Shown piece after piece: positions 27,116 through 33,340 of a stretch of 33,340 nucleotides of DNA. The number at the start of each line of letters is the position of its first letter. Position 1 is the first letter of the stretch. The notes under the pieces are model-generated. The model worked only from the letters and a program-made list of their open reading frames with translations, had not been told where the DNA came from and did no database searches. Source of the stretch: Rhodothermales bacterium. Lineage in GTDB: Bacteria; Bacteroidota; Rhodothermia; Rhodothermales; UBA10348. Location: contig JAFMNH010000016.1 of the NCBI GenBank assembly GCA_017859335.1, positions 1 to 33,340 of the forward strand. The letters are read 5' to 3'. A program made the translations under genes and the position numbers.

Positions 27116-27434
27116 GGCATGAGCCGTTATTGCATGGGTCATGTCCTTCGCAATACAGGTGATCTATCTCCTATTCTCCAGTTCTTCGGTCTCTGGTTTG
27201 TACAAGAACCGTTATTGCTTGCAGATCCGCGGGATTCTACCCTATCTTCCTATCACTCATGCCGCCTGGGATTGCGTCCCCCGTGGGGACACTCAGTCGC
27301 GTAGTGACTATGGGCACCAAAAAGCTCGGTTCGAAAGGGCCGGGCTTTTTGCGCATTGGATGGATTTCCCGGGTTGTGCACATCGGTGAATTAGGTATGT
27401 GAATTTCTTGTGGAAGAAAGACGGGGTCCCTTCG
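27116..27434. other. Intergenic region upstream of the structured RNA
   Basis: This 319-bp gap has no credible protein gene. It contains a direct repeat CCGTTATTGC (27124-27133 and 27209-27218), a small hairpin GTCCCC-cgtg-GGGAC near 27277 and the strong hairpin at 27319-27350. The rhomboid transcript, or a short RNA, could end at that hairpin. Confidence 0.4.
27319..27350. terminator. Bidirectional terminator-like hairpin
   Basis: AAAAAGCTCGG and CCGGGCTTTTT make an 11-bp stem with one G-U pair and a 10-nt loop. Five A and five T residues flank it, so it could work in either direction. It separates the rhomboid transcript from the structured RNA unit. Confidence 0.75.
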
Positions 27435-27463
27435 TTGACACCGTTGTGCCTCTGTCCTACCAT
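27435..27463 (+). promoter_or_regulatory. Sigma70-like promoter of the structured RNA
   Basis: TTGACA (27435-27440, perfect -35) and TACCAT (27458-27463, four of six matches to -10) are 17 bp apart, the optimal spacing. Transcription would start near 27470, directly in front of the first hairpin of the RNA. No coding start follows. Confidence 0.65.
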
Positions 27464-27469
27464 AGTGCC

Positions 27470-28230
27470 AGTGCCTGACGGCACCGTTCCTTGACGCGAC
27501 TGAGTCTCTAGGCTGCATGAGGCAGGCCAAGCCACCTGAAAAGGTGGTTTAGCAGGGCCCCTGCAATGGAAAGCGCCCAAGGTTTCGAGCAAACCGACGG
27601 CAGCGACCATAGCAGTGTCAACGACCAGGAAGGAAGAAGCACAGGACGAGGGTAAAACCTCAGTCCACGCGCAGAAACCGACCGTACGGTGGAAGACAGC
27701 CTGTCCGGTGAAGCGTGGTTTCGACCTCTGCAGCATCTGGCAGGAGGAGCCGGAAGCCAGACCGAGCTGTCAGTACGTCCCGGCGTACGTGCCAGGTCGC
27801 TTCCGGATACCCGCGGTGGCAAACGCACAACCGGCTTCGGCTGGGAAGGCGTTGTCCCGAACCCTCGGCGTCGAGCCGTGGGGGGTAGTAAAGCAACACT
27901 ACGATGAACCTTGGCGCTTCTCAGGAAGCAAAAAGGAGAAATGGCGTTGCCCGCTTTCAGCGCGAACCGGACCGCAAGGTTCGGGAATGCAAAGCGGACA
28001 CCCTGCGTGGCATGTGTCTTTGCCGTGTGCCCATACGACAAAGACCGTAGAGCGGATCGCTTGCGACCCACTGTACGTTCCGCTGCTCCGTAAAAGGGGA
28101 GCGGATACCTTGGAGACTTGAACCTCCCGCTACTGGTGCGGAGGAAACGCTACGGCGCAGATCCCACACCAGGGGAGGTTCTCGTGTCGGGAGCAGAAGG
28201 AAAGCTGTCCTCAGGGGCGGCTTTTTTTTT
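27470..28230 (+). ncRNA. Candidate large structured noncoding RNA, about 760 nt, family not recognised
   Basis: The unit has a promoter, a dense series of helices and a strong terminator, but no convincing reading frame. Helices by position: 27471-27475/27480-27484, 27529-27536/27543-27550 (8 bp), 27581-27585/27591-27595, 27644-27651/27658-27666, 27665-27670/27713-27718, 27750-27757/27799-27806 (8 bp, enclosing 27760-27763/27795-27798 and 27773-27777/27784-27788). Next: 27822-27826/27849-27853 enclosing a C-UUCG-G tetraloop hairpin at 27831-27844, 27866-27869/27875-27878, 27916-27920/27925-27929, 27951-27957/27991-27997 (7 bp, enclosing 27963-27968/27978-27983), 28016-28022/28039-28045 (7 bp), 28051-28056/28079-28084, and 28120-28127/28174-28181 (8 bp, enclosing 28133-28138/28167-28172 and a C-UACG-G loop). 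Unpaired parts are rich in A on the plus strand (GTAAAA, AAAAAGGAGAAA, GGAAAC), which favours this strand. I do not find RNase P, tmRNA, SRP, 6S or intron signatures. Confidence 0.75.
28201..28230 (+). terminator. Rho-independent terminator of the structured RNA
   Basis: AAAGCTGTCC and GGGCGGCTTT pair over 10 bp (two G-U pairs) around the tetraloop TCAG, followed by an unbroken T-tract (nine T residues up to 28230). This is the strongest terminator in the window and works only in the plus direction, where no protein gene precedes it. Confidence 0.92.
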
Positions 28231-28291
28231 GCCCTGTTGCGAAGTAGTCACTCAGGAATGCCGCGGGCTGGGCCCGTTCAATCCGAATCCG

Positions 28292-28999
28292 TCAAGAACC
28301 TTCCCGAACAAGGGCGGTCAGCTGATCCCAGACGGAAAATGACACGACATCGGGATGATCGAAGGGGTCACCCGCGTACCACGCCACCTGCCAGCCTGCA
28401 CCCAGACTGCCGTGCACATCCGAGGTCAGCGAGTCGCCGACGTAGAGGATATCTTCAGGCCGTGTTTCAGCACGTGCAGCAGCTTCGGAAAACAGGCGAG
28501 GATCCGGCTTCAGCACGCCCACCTCCTCACTGATGACAATGGTGGCAGAAAGATCTGAAAGCATGGAAAACTGTCGCAGTTTCGCCTGCTGAACCTCCAC
28601 GAATCCGTTGGTCAGAATACCAACGGGTACATGATCGGCAATGGCCTGAAACGCTTCCATGGCCCCCATCACAGGCCTCCAGAAGGTCGCATAGGTCTGA
28701 AGATACCGGTGGGCCAACTGCTCGTCGGTGTCCGTGGGCAAGGTAAGACGCTCGAGCAACTGCGAAAAACGACCCACCTTGGCTTGATGCTTGGTGTAGG
28801 CGCCACTCGCATACCGCTGCCATACGACCGGATTGATGGATCGGTAGGCGGCGAGAACAGCGTCAAAGGTGTGGGTTCCAAATGGTCGATCCTCTGCTGC
28901 GTGTAGCGCTTGCAAGGCAGCATGCTCGGCGTAGGAATGATCCAGGAGTGTGTCGTCCAGGTCGAAATAAACGAAGCGGACAGGGCGGGTAAGCTTCAT
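28292..28999 (-). CDS. HAD-superfamily hydrolase (YjjG-like phosphatase)
   Basis: The 235-residue protein has the HAD motifs: I, FDLDDTLLD (nucleophile Asp 13, acid Asp 15); II, LTNGF; III, the lysine in VGVLKPDPRLF; IV, VGDSLTSDVHG. The helical cap between motifs I and II matches the HAD-IA (YjjG) subgroup that dephosphorylates nucleotides or small phosphates; the exact substrate cannot be told. ATG 28999 overlaps the end of the upstream gene by four bases (ATGA), so translation is coupled; the frame extends to 29095 without resemblance. Third gene of the unit with the SPT-like and GNAT-like genes. Its stop lies about 60 bp from the RNA terminator. Confidence 0.9.
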   Translation of the reverse strand: MKLTRPVRFVYFDLDDTLLDHSYAEHAALQALHAAEDRPFGTHTFDAVLAAYRSINPVVWQRYASGAYTKHQAKVGRFSQLLERLTLPTDTDEQLAHRYLQTYATFWRPVMGAMEAFQAIADHVPVGILTNGFVEVQQAKLRQFSMLSDLSATIVISEEVGVLKPDPRLFSEAAARAETRPEDILYVGDSLTSDVHGSLGAGWQVAWYAGDPFDHPDVVSFSVWDQLTALVREGS

Positions 29000-30153
29000 A
29001 CAATCGATGCTTCGAACATGGCATATTCCTTGTCCCGGATTCCACCCAGCGACTCCAGGGAATTTTTCAACACCTGGTTGTTGTCCAATACCCAACTCAT
29101 TTCTGCCGCCATGTAGCCCATGCCAATCCCATTGATGACGACCTCATTGACCAGCATCGTGTCGATGGCGCGGCCCTGGAAAGCCTTCCGGACACCCATG
29201 AGCGGCATGCGTGTTTCGCGGATGACACCGCTTGATGCAAGCAGGATCAGTTTGAGCAGGCCGGTGGGAAAAAGCCTGCCACCTGCAATGGTCTTAAAGG
29301 CATAGTTCAGATCGGGCAGCAGAACGGCAAAGCCAATGGCTTCGCCATCTTTTTCAGCAAAGACAACAAGCCGCTCGTCAATGATCTGCTTCATTTCCGA
29401 TGCCAATTGCTTGAACTCGGCCTCGGTCATGGGCACATGACCCCAGTTCTCAGACCAGGCATCGTTGTAGATGTCCATGATCAGACGTGCTTCCTCATCA
29501 AAACGGGACCGGTCCAACGTCCGTATTGAAATATCCGGATAGCGCCGTCTGAGCAGTGCTGTGCCACGCTCCAACTTGGGCCGATTGATGGTTTTGGCAT
29601 GCACGTAGTAGGCCCACATGGTCATGGCCCGCTCGAATCCGTACCTGAGGAGAAAGCCCTCATACCAGGGATGGTTGTACGGCATCAGAAGGGCAGGTTG
29701 ACGATCAAATCCGTCCACGAGCAACCCGGCCACATCATTCATGGAAGGGTTGGTGGGTCCGCGCATGGCCGCGATGCCTTTCCCACGCAGCCAACCCGCT
29801 GCGGCATCAAGCAAGGAGTGTGCAACGCCGTAGTCGTCAATGACATCGAAGAACCCGAAGAAGCCGGTCGCGTCGTTGTACTTTTCAAGATGCATGCCAT
29901 TGGTAATGGCGGCAATCCGGCCTACAATCGTTCCATCTGAGTCGTAGGCAAGGAAGAGTCCCATGTCTCCATGGTCGAAAAACGCATTCTTCCGTGGATT
30001 CAAGAGCTTCGAAACATCCATCCTGAGCGGTGGCACCCATACATCACATTCCCGATACAGATCATAGGGGAACTGGATGAATGCCTTACGGCCCTTACGC
30101 GAGGTCACGGGCTCGATCCGAAAAGGCTGAGAAGGGGTGTCAGGTAGGCTCAC
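28996..30153 (-). CDS. GNAT-like protein, possible N-acyltransferase of sphingolipid synthesis
   Basis: The 385-residue protein belongs to a widespread family with two GNAT-like folds. The first half has FLAYDSDGTIVGRIAAITN, GFFGFFDVIDDYGVAHSLLDAAAGWLR and the very conserved MRGPTNPSMND and GLLVDGFDRQP. The second half has a GNAT-like strand AIGFAVLLPDLN. From memory, homologues often sit beside serine palmitoyltransferase-like genes. Bacterial ceramide synthase is also an acyltransferase unrelated to the eukaryotic enzyme, so an N-acyl transfer to a sphingoid base is a reasonable hypothesis, not a proven role. The gene follows the SPT-like gene by 75 bp and overlaps the HAD gene by 4 bp. Confidence 0.75.
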   Translation of the reverse strand: MSLPDTPSQPFRIEPVTSRKGRKAFIQFPYDLYRECDVWVPPLRMDVSKLLNPRKNAFFDHGDMGLFLAYDSDGTIVGRIAAITNGMHLEKYNDATGFFGFFDVIDDYGVAHSLLDAAAGWLRGKGIAAMRGPTNPSMNDVAGLLVDGFDRQPALLMPYNHPWYEGFLLRYGFERAMTMWAYYVHAKTINRPKLERGTALLRRRYPDISIRTLDRSRFDEEARLIMDIYNDAWSENWGHVPMTEAEFKQLASEMKQIIDERLVVFAEKDGEAIGFAVLLPDLNYAFKTIAGGRLFPTGLLKLILLASSGVIRETRMPLMGVRKAFQGRAIDTMLVNEVVINGIGMGYMAAEMSWVLDNNQVLKNSLESLGGIRDKEYAMFEASIV

Positions 30154-30228
30154 ACCGGTATCCTGTAGTTCAGTTGGCCGGCCGGAGAAAGCAGTCCACT
30201 GGCCGGCGGGCGAGCGGTGAATCCTGCG

Positions 30229-31512
30229 TTACGCCGCTGTTCCATTAGGTGTGATGATCCCGTGCTTGCGTCCGACGCGCTGGAACGCCTCCAGGATGAA
30301 ATCAAGGTCATCATTGGTATGCGTTGCCATGTAGGAGGTGCGCAGCAGGGATTGACCCTGAGGGACTGCAGGGGGGATGACCGCGTTGACAAAAACGCCT
30401 TCATCCAGCAGGTCATGCCACATTTCCAGGCATGTACGCATGGTTGTTGCTACAACCGGTATGATCGGAGCCTGGCTCTTGAGGACATTGAATCCGAGAG
30501 CCTTGAACCCATCGCGCATGTAGTCCGAGATTTCCCACAACCGATCCAGGCGCTCAGGCTCATCAATCAGGATTTCGAGGCATTTGAGGACCGTAGCAAT
30601 GGCGGAGGGCGGCATGGAAGCGCTGAAAATGTGCGCCGATGCCGTGTGCCGGATGTACTCGATGACCTTCCTGTCACCAACGACAAATCCACCAAGTGAG
30701 GCGAAGCTCTTCGAGAAGGTCCCCGTGGTCAGGTGCACGCTGTCGCTCAAGCCAAAGTGGGCCGCACTGCCGCGCCCGCCAGGTCCGATGACGCCGACGG
30801 CGTGGGCATCGTCCAACATGAGTGCTGCACCAAATTCTTCGGCCAACGCCACCAACTCGGGTACCTTGGCAATGGCTCCACTCATGGAGAACACGCCGTC
30901 TGTCACGATGAACTTGCCGGCCTCGGGATGCTCGACCGTTGCCTTCTCAAGCAGTCGCCTGAGGTGCGTCATGTCATCATGTTTGAACCGTACGGTTTCC
31001 GCCATGGAGACCTTCGTCCCGGCCACAATGCAGGCATGGTTGTCTTTGTCGGAGAAAATGATGTCTCCCTTACGCGCCAGGGATTCGATGACGCCCTGGT
31101 TGGTCATGTATCCCGTGGAAAAAAGGACACATGCCTCGGCACCCATGAACGCTGCCAACCGCTCTTCGAGCTGTATGTGCAGATCCAGGGTGCCGTTCAG
31201 AAAACGGGATCCAGTACAGCCCGAGCCGTACTGCTCAATGGCTTCTTCGGCGGCTTTTTTGACACGCGGGTCGGACAGGAGCCCCAGATAATTGTTGGAG
31301 CCTGCCATGATGATCTCGCGCCCCTGCATGATGGCCCGTGTCCCATCATTTTTTTCGATGGGTCGAAAGTAGGGGTACAAATCCGCTTCTTTGACCCGGG
31401 CAAAGAGTCCTTCTTCGGCGAAGAACTGGTCGCATTTGTCAAAAAGAGCGGGTTGTACGGGTGCGACTGGCGCAGTGGCGGAGACAGTCGGCTTGGTGTA
31501 CCTGTCAGACAT
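30229..31512 (-). CDS. spt: Alpha-oxoamine synthase, probable serine palmitoyltransferase
   Basis: The enzyme family condenses an amino acid with an acyl-CoA using PLP. The 427-residue protein has the full set: GSNNYLGL near 71, SGCTGSRFLNGT (substrate loop), His 159 in DNHACIVAG stacking on the cofactor, Asp 234/His 237 in LDDAHAVG and the Schiff-base lysine 268 in TFSKSFASLGG. The motif YPYFRPIE before GSNNYLGL is typical of bacterial serine palmitoyltransferase forms rather than of 8-amino-7-oxononanoate synthase or glycine C-acetyltransferase, but those cannot be ruled out. ATG 31512 is taken as start; ATG 31569 would add 19 residues. The product would be 3-ketosphinganine, and the following GNAT-like gene fits a sphingolipid pathway. 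Confidence 0.8.
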   Translation of the reverse strand: MSDRYTKPTVSATAPVAPVQPALFDKCDQFFAEEGLFARVKEADLYPYFRPIEKNDGTRAIMQGREIIMAGSNNYLGLLSDPRVKKAAEEAIEQYGSGCTGSRFLNGTLDLHIQLEERLAAFMGAEACVLFSTGYMTNQGVIESLARKGDIIFSDKDNHACIVAGTKVSMAETVRFKHDDMTHLRRLLEKATVEHPEAGKFIVTDGVFSMSGAIAKVPELVALAEEFGAALMLDDAHAVGVIGPGGRGSAAHFGLSDSVHLTTGTFSKSFASLGGFVVGDRKVIEYIRHTASAHIFSASMPPSAIATVLKCLEILIDEPERLDRLWEISDYMRDGFKALGFNVLKSQAPIIPVVATTMRTCLEMWHDLLDEGVFVNAVIPPAVPQGQSLLRTSYMATHTNDDLDFILEAFQRVGRKHGIITPNGTAA

Positions 31513-31698
31513 AATGCGAAAACCCGATTTCAAAGCATCGGCTTGGGCGTCGATGGGCATGGTGACCAAAGCGTATGGTTGTGGTTGGTCGAGAGCCGCT
31601 TGGCGTTACAGATGCTGTGATCAGCGGCACCTGAAACAGAGACTCCGGAGCCCGGACGATCAAAACGCCTGCAAATACACATGCCCCAAACAGGTTCC

Positions 31699-31725
31699 GG
31701 CGGTTTGCCGTAGGGCAAAACCGCC
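31699..31725 (-). terminator. Hairpin directly after the DUF5683 stop
   Basis: On the minus strand GGCGGTTTTGCC and GGCAAACCGCC pair with one bulged base around a short loop, starting at the base after the TAA. No T-tract follows, so termination is only probable; it may instead protect the 3' end of the par transcript. Confidence 0.45.
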
Positions 31726-32364
31726 TTACTCGGACGCGCCGAGTCGGAATCGAGCTGAGAGGCGGATACCGCCCGCTGCGGGAGACGCCCTCACGCTGAG
31801 GTCCTCTCCCACGTCAAAGTCGAGTAAGTGCGCACTTACAAAAGCGTCCAGCATGGCCAGACCATACACTAAGCCGACCCCAACCAGGGAAAGGTCACGC
31901 GATCGTCTGAAAATATTTCGCTGGCTGCTAAGCGGACGGGAGGAAACGGTCCCGAATTGGGCCGCTATCCTATCATAGGAGGCCTTGAAAGAAGCCTTTG
32001 GATTACTCTCGGCACTGCCCGAGTCCACCAGTTCTTGCCATGCCTTGTACTGGAATGCTTGCCGGTAGAGGATGTATTCATCATGACTGGCAACGGCTCG
32101 GTAGGTCAGAAATCCCAAGGCACCATAGACGAAGGGCAGTTTGATGTACTGCTTGTTGTAGATCTGCCCCCATCCAGGCACCGCAGCACTGCGCCACAGC
32201 GCTCCCTTAGGCGTTTTGGGTGGGGTGCGAAGAACAACTGTACTGTCAGGCAAAACGGTCTGGGCGCGCGCGGGAGCCACGCTGGTGACCGCGAGCAAAA
32301 AGGCTATCAGGAGACCGGTGGCCATCCCTGATCTGATCCCGGGAGCGGAGCGCATCACGCTCAA
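31726..32364 (-). CDS. DUF5683 membrane protein downstream of parB
   Basis: The 212-residue protein has a signal-like N-terminus (ATGLLIAFLLAVTSVAPARAQ) and the DUF5683 core AAVPGWGQIYNKQYIKLPFVYGALGFLTY, with a further hydrophobic segment around 160-175. The family is small, exported or membrane-bound, and of unknown function. In Bacteroidota it usually follows parB and precedes cell-wall or secretion genes; here its ATG overlaps the parB stop by 4 bp (ATGA), so it is translated from the same message, and an operon link to partition or envelope growth is likely. Confidence 0.85.
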   Translation of the reverse strand: MSVMRSAPGIRSGMATGLLIAFLLAVTSVAPARAQTVLPDSTVVLRTPPKTPKGALWRSAAVPGWGQIYNKQYIKLPFVYGALGFLTYRAVASHDEYILYRQAFQYKAWQELVDSGSAESNPKASFKASYDRIAAQFGTVSSRPLSSQRNIFRRSRDLSLVGVGLVYGLAMLDAFVSAHLLDFDVGEDLSVRASPAAGGIRLSARFRLGASE

Positions 32365-33293
32365 CGCTCGAGGAATTCGAGAATGCGCTCGAGGTCCTCG
32401 TTGGAATAGTAGGCTACCTCGATACGTCCCCCTTTGTTGTCTGCAGCGGGTTTGATCTGCACCTTGGTTCCCAGCGCTCGGCGAATCCGGTCGGCGATAG
32501 CACCCATTTCGGCCGATACAGCACGCTCGGCTCGCTCTTTTGACGGGGACGCCGTCCTTGAATCCGGTTTCTGCAGTTGACGGACTTTCTTCTCGACGTC
32601 GCGCACGGAAAGGCCCAGCGCCACAATTTCCTCCATGAGTGAACGCTGCAGCAGCTCATCCTCCAAAGGAAGCAGGGCCCGGGCATGTCCCGGGGACAGG
32701 GTGCCGTCGCGCAGACCTGCCAGCAGCGATGGCGGCAGATTGAGCAGGCGCAAGGCATTGGTTATGGTGGAACGGCTCTTTCCCACCTTGGTGGCTACCT
32801 GTTCCTGGGTCAGGGAGCACTCCTCCATCAAGCGCCGGTAGCCCATGGCCTCTTCCACCGCATTGAGCTGCTCACGCTGGATGTTTTCGACAATGGCCAT
32901 CTCCAGCATGGCCTCGGTATCGGCTTCACGAACGAAAGCCGGGATGGTGCTCAGGCCTGCCGCTTTCGAGGCCTTGAGGCGCCGTTCCCCGGAGATGAGT
33001 TCATACCGGTCCGCTCCGATCTTGCGGACGGTTATGGGCTGGATGATGCCCAGTTGGCGAATGGACTGGGAGAGCTCCTCAAGGGCTGCCTCGTCGAACT
33101 CGGAACGGGGCTGGTACGGGTTGGGGGATACCGCGCCGATCGTGATTTCGGAGATGGTACCAGCCGAGCGGATACGCTCGTCGAAGTTGTAGAGCTTCGT
33201 ATGCTCGATACCCGATGGCTTGGGGCGATTTTCTTCCGAATCCGGAAGCAGCGCACCCAGACCGCGTCCCAGGGCTGACTTCTGCTTGCTCAT
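32361..33293 (-). CDS. parB: Chromosome-partitioning protein ParB
   Basis: ParB binds parS sites near the origin and spreads as a CTP-dependent clamp to help ParA segregate the chromosome. The 310-residue protein has the N-terminal region with the basic GRGLGALLP box (ParA contact), the ParB/Srx domain with the CTP-binding motifs SGERR (101-105) and ENIQREQLN (136-144), a helix-turn-helix region (LTQEQVATKVGKSRSTITNALRLL split over 155-180) and a C-terminal dimer domain (IEVAYYSNEDLERILEFLER). The gene overlaps the end of the upstream frame by 4 bp (ATGA). I found no copy of the parS consensus in the window. Confidence 0.96.
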   Translation of the reverse strand: MSKQKSALGRGLGALLPDSEENRPKPSGIEHTKLYNFDERIRSAGTISEITIGAVSPNPYQPRSEFDEAALEELSQSIRQLGIIQPITVRKIGADRYELISGERRLKASKAAGLSTIPAFVREADTEAMLEMAIVENIQREQLNAVEEAMGYRRLMEECSLTQEQVATKVGKSRSTITNALRLLNLPPSLLAGLRDGTLSPGHARALLPLEDELLQRSLMEEIVALGLSVRDVEKKVRQLQKPDSRTASPSKERAERAVSAEMGAIADRIRRALGTKVQIKPAADNKGGRIEVAYYSNEDLERILEFLER

Positions 33294-33340
33294 TCGTGTC
33301 CCTCTTGCTCCCCGGAGGCAGCGGTTTCTTCTTCGGTGGC
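33290..33340 (-). CDS. C-terminal end of the gene upstream of parB, probably parA, partial
   Basis: The last 17 codons in the window on the minus strand read ATEEETAASGEQEGHE and stop at TGA, which overlaps the parB start (ATGA). Acidic tails like this occur at the end of ParA proteins and gene order supports ParA (Soj), but the domain itself lies beyond the right edge, so the name is an inference. Confidence 0.6.
   Translation of the reverse strand, partial: ATEEETAASGEQEGHE

Noticed and set aside
27124-27218. Direct repeat CCGTTATTGC as an attachment or insertion footprint
   Set aside because: Ten bases repeated once, 85 bp apart, with no transposase or integrase nearby. This can be chance.
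27508-28071. 187-codon minus-strand open frame across the structured RNA
   Set aside because: Its composition is rich in Arg, Pro, Ser, Cys and Trp, with no domain or membrane pattern. It lies antisense to perfect RNA helices, which keep frames open by chance in GC-rich DNA.
27615-28121. 168-codon plus-strand open frame inside the structured RNA
   Set aside because: The start has no ribosome-binding signal, the product resembles nothing, and the helices explain the sequence better than a protein would.
27470-28230. RNase P RNA, tmRNA or a group II intron at this locus
   Set aside because: I looked for the conserved RNase P box GAGGAAAGTCC, for tmRNA ends that pair like tRNA-Ala, and for a domain V hairpin of a group II intron. 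None is present on either strand.
32361-33340. parS site near parB
   Set aside because: No sequence close to TGTTTCACGTGAAACA occurs in this region or elsewhere in the window.

Overview
This 33.3 kb chromosomal window looks like a moderately GC-rich member of the Rhodothermota/Bacteroidota lineage. Several families typical of that group occur together: DUF5916 beta-barrel, DUF3098, DUF5683 directly after parB, an OstA-like protein with a lipoprotein-like LptC, a DsbD-like thiol reductase and a PKD-containing exported protein. Recognisable Shine-Dalgarno sequences are rare, with lptB the clear exception. The gene content is mostly housekeeping. I see no insertion sequence, prophage or CRISPR array.

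Left third (1-13 kb): a PKD-containing exported protein runs off the left edge (minus). It is followed by a DUF819 membrane protein (minus), a MoeB/ThiF-rhodanese fusion and a DUF5916 outer-membrane protein (both plus), tRNA-Ala(GGC) with its terminator (minus) and an isolated mreD (minus). Next come a small DUF3098 membrane protein (plus), a NamZ-like DUF1343 lipoprotein behind ndk (minus), a small lipoprotein (minus) and a class V aminotransferase-fold enzyme (plus). A minus-strand partner-switching module closes this part: STAS antagonist, RsbW-like kinase and REC-PP2C phosphatase, joined by gene overlaps.

Middle (13-26 kb): mostly plus strand. An LPS-transport cluster (lptC, OstA-like, lptB) leads into tyrS, a type I-beta DAHP synthase and glmS. 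After a convergent minus-strand hypothetical gene come prfA, the ribosomal operon rpsF-rpsR-rplI with its own terminator, and a DsbD-like protein. A universal stress protein lies on the minus strand.

Right part (26-33 kb): a rhomboid protease precedes about 1.2 kb with no believable protein gene. This stretch holds the most interesting object of the window. It has a sigma70-like promoter (27435-27463), about 760 nt that fold into many perfect or near-perfect helices including two UNCG tetraloops, and a strong U-tract terminator (28201-28230). I read it as a large stand-alone structured noncoding RNA on the plus strand, and I do not recognise it as RNase P RNA, tmRNA, SRP RNA, 6S RNA or a self-splicing intron. 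Downstream on the minus strand are a serine palmitoyltransferase-like enzyme, a GNAT-like protein and a HAD phosphatase (a possible sphingolipid unit), then the parA(end)-parB-DUF5683 chromosome-partition cluster.
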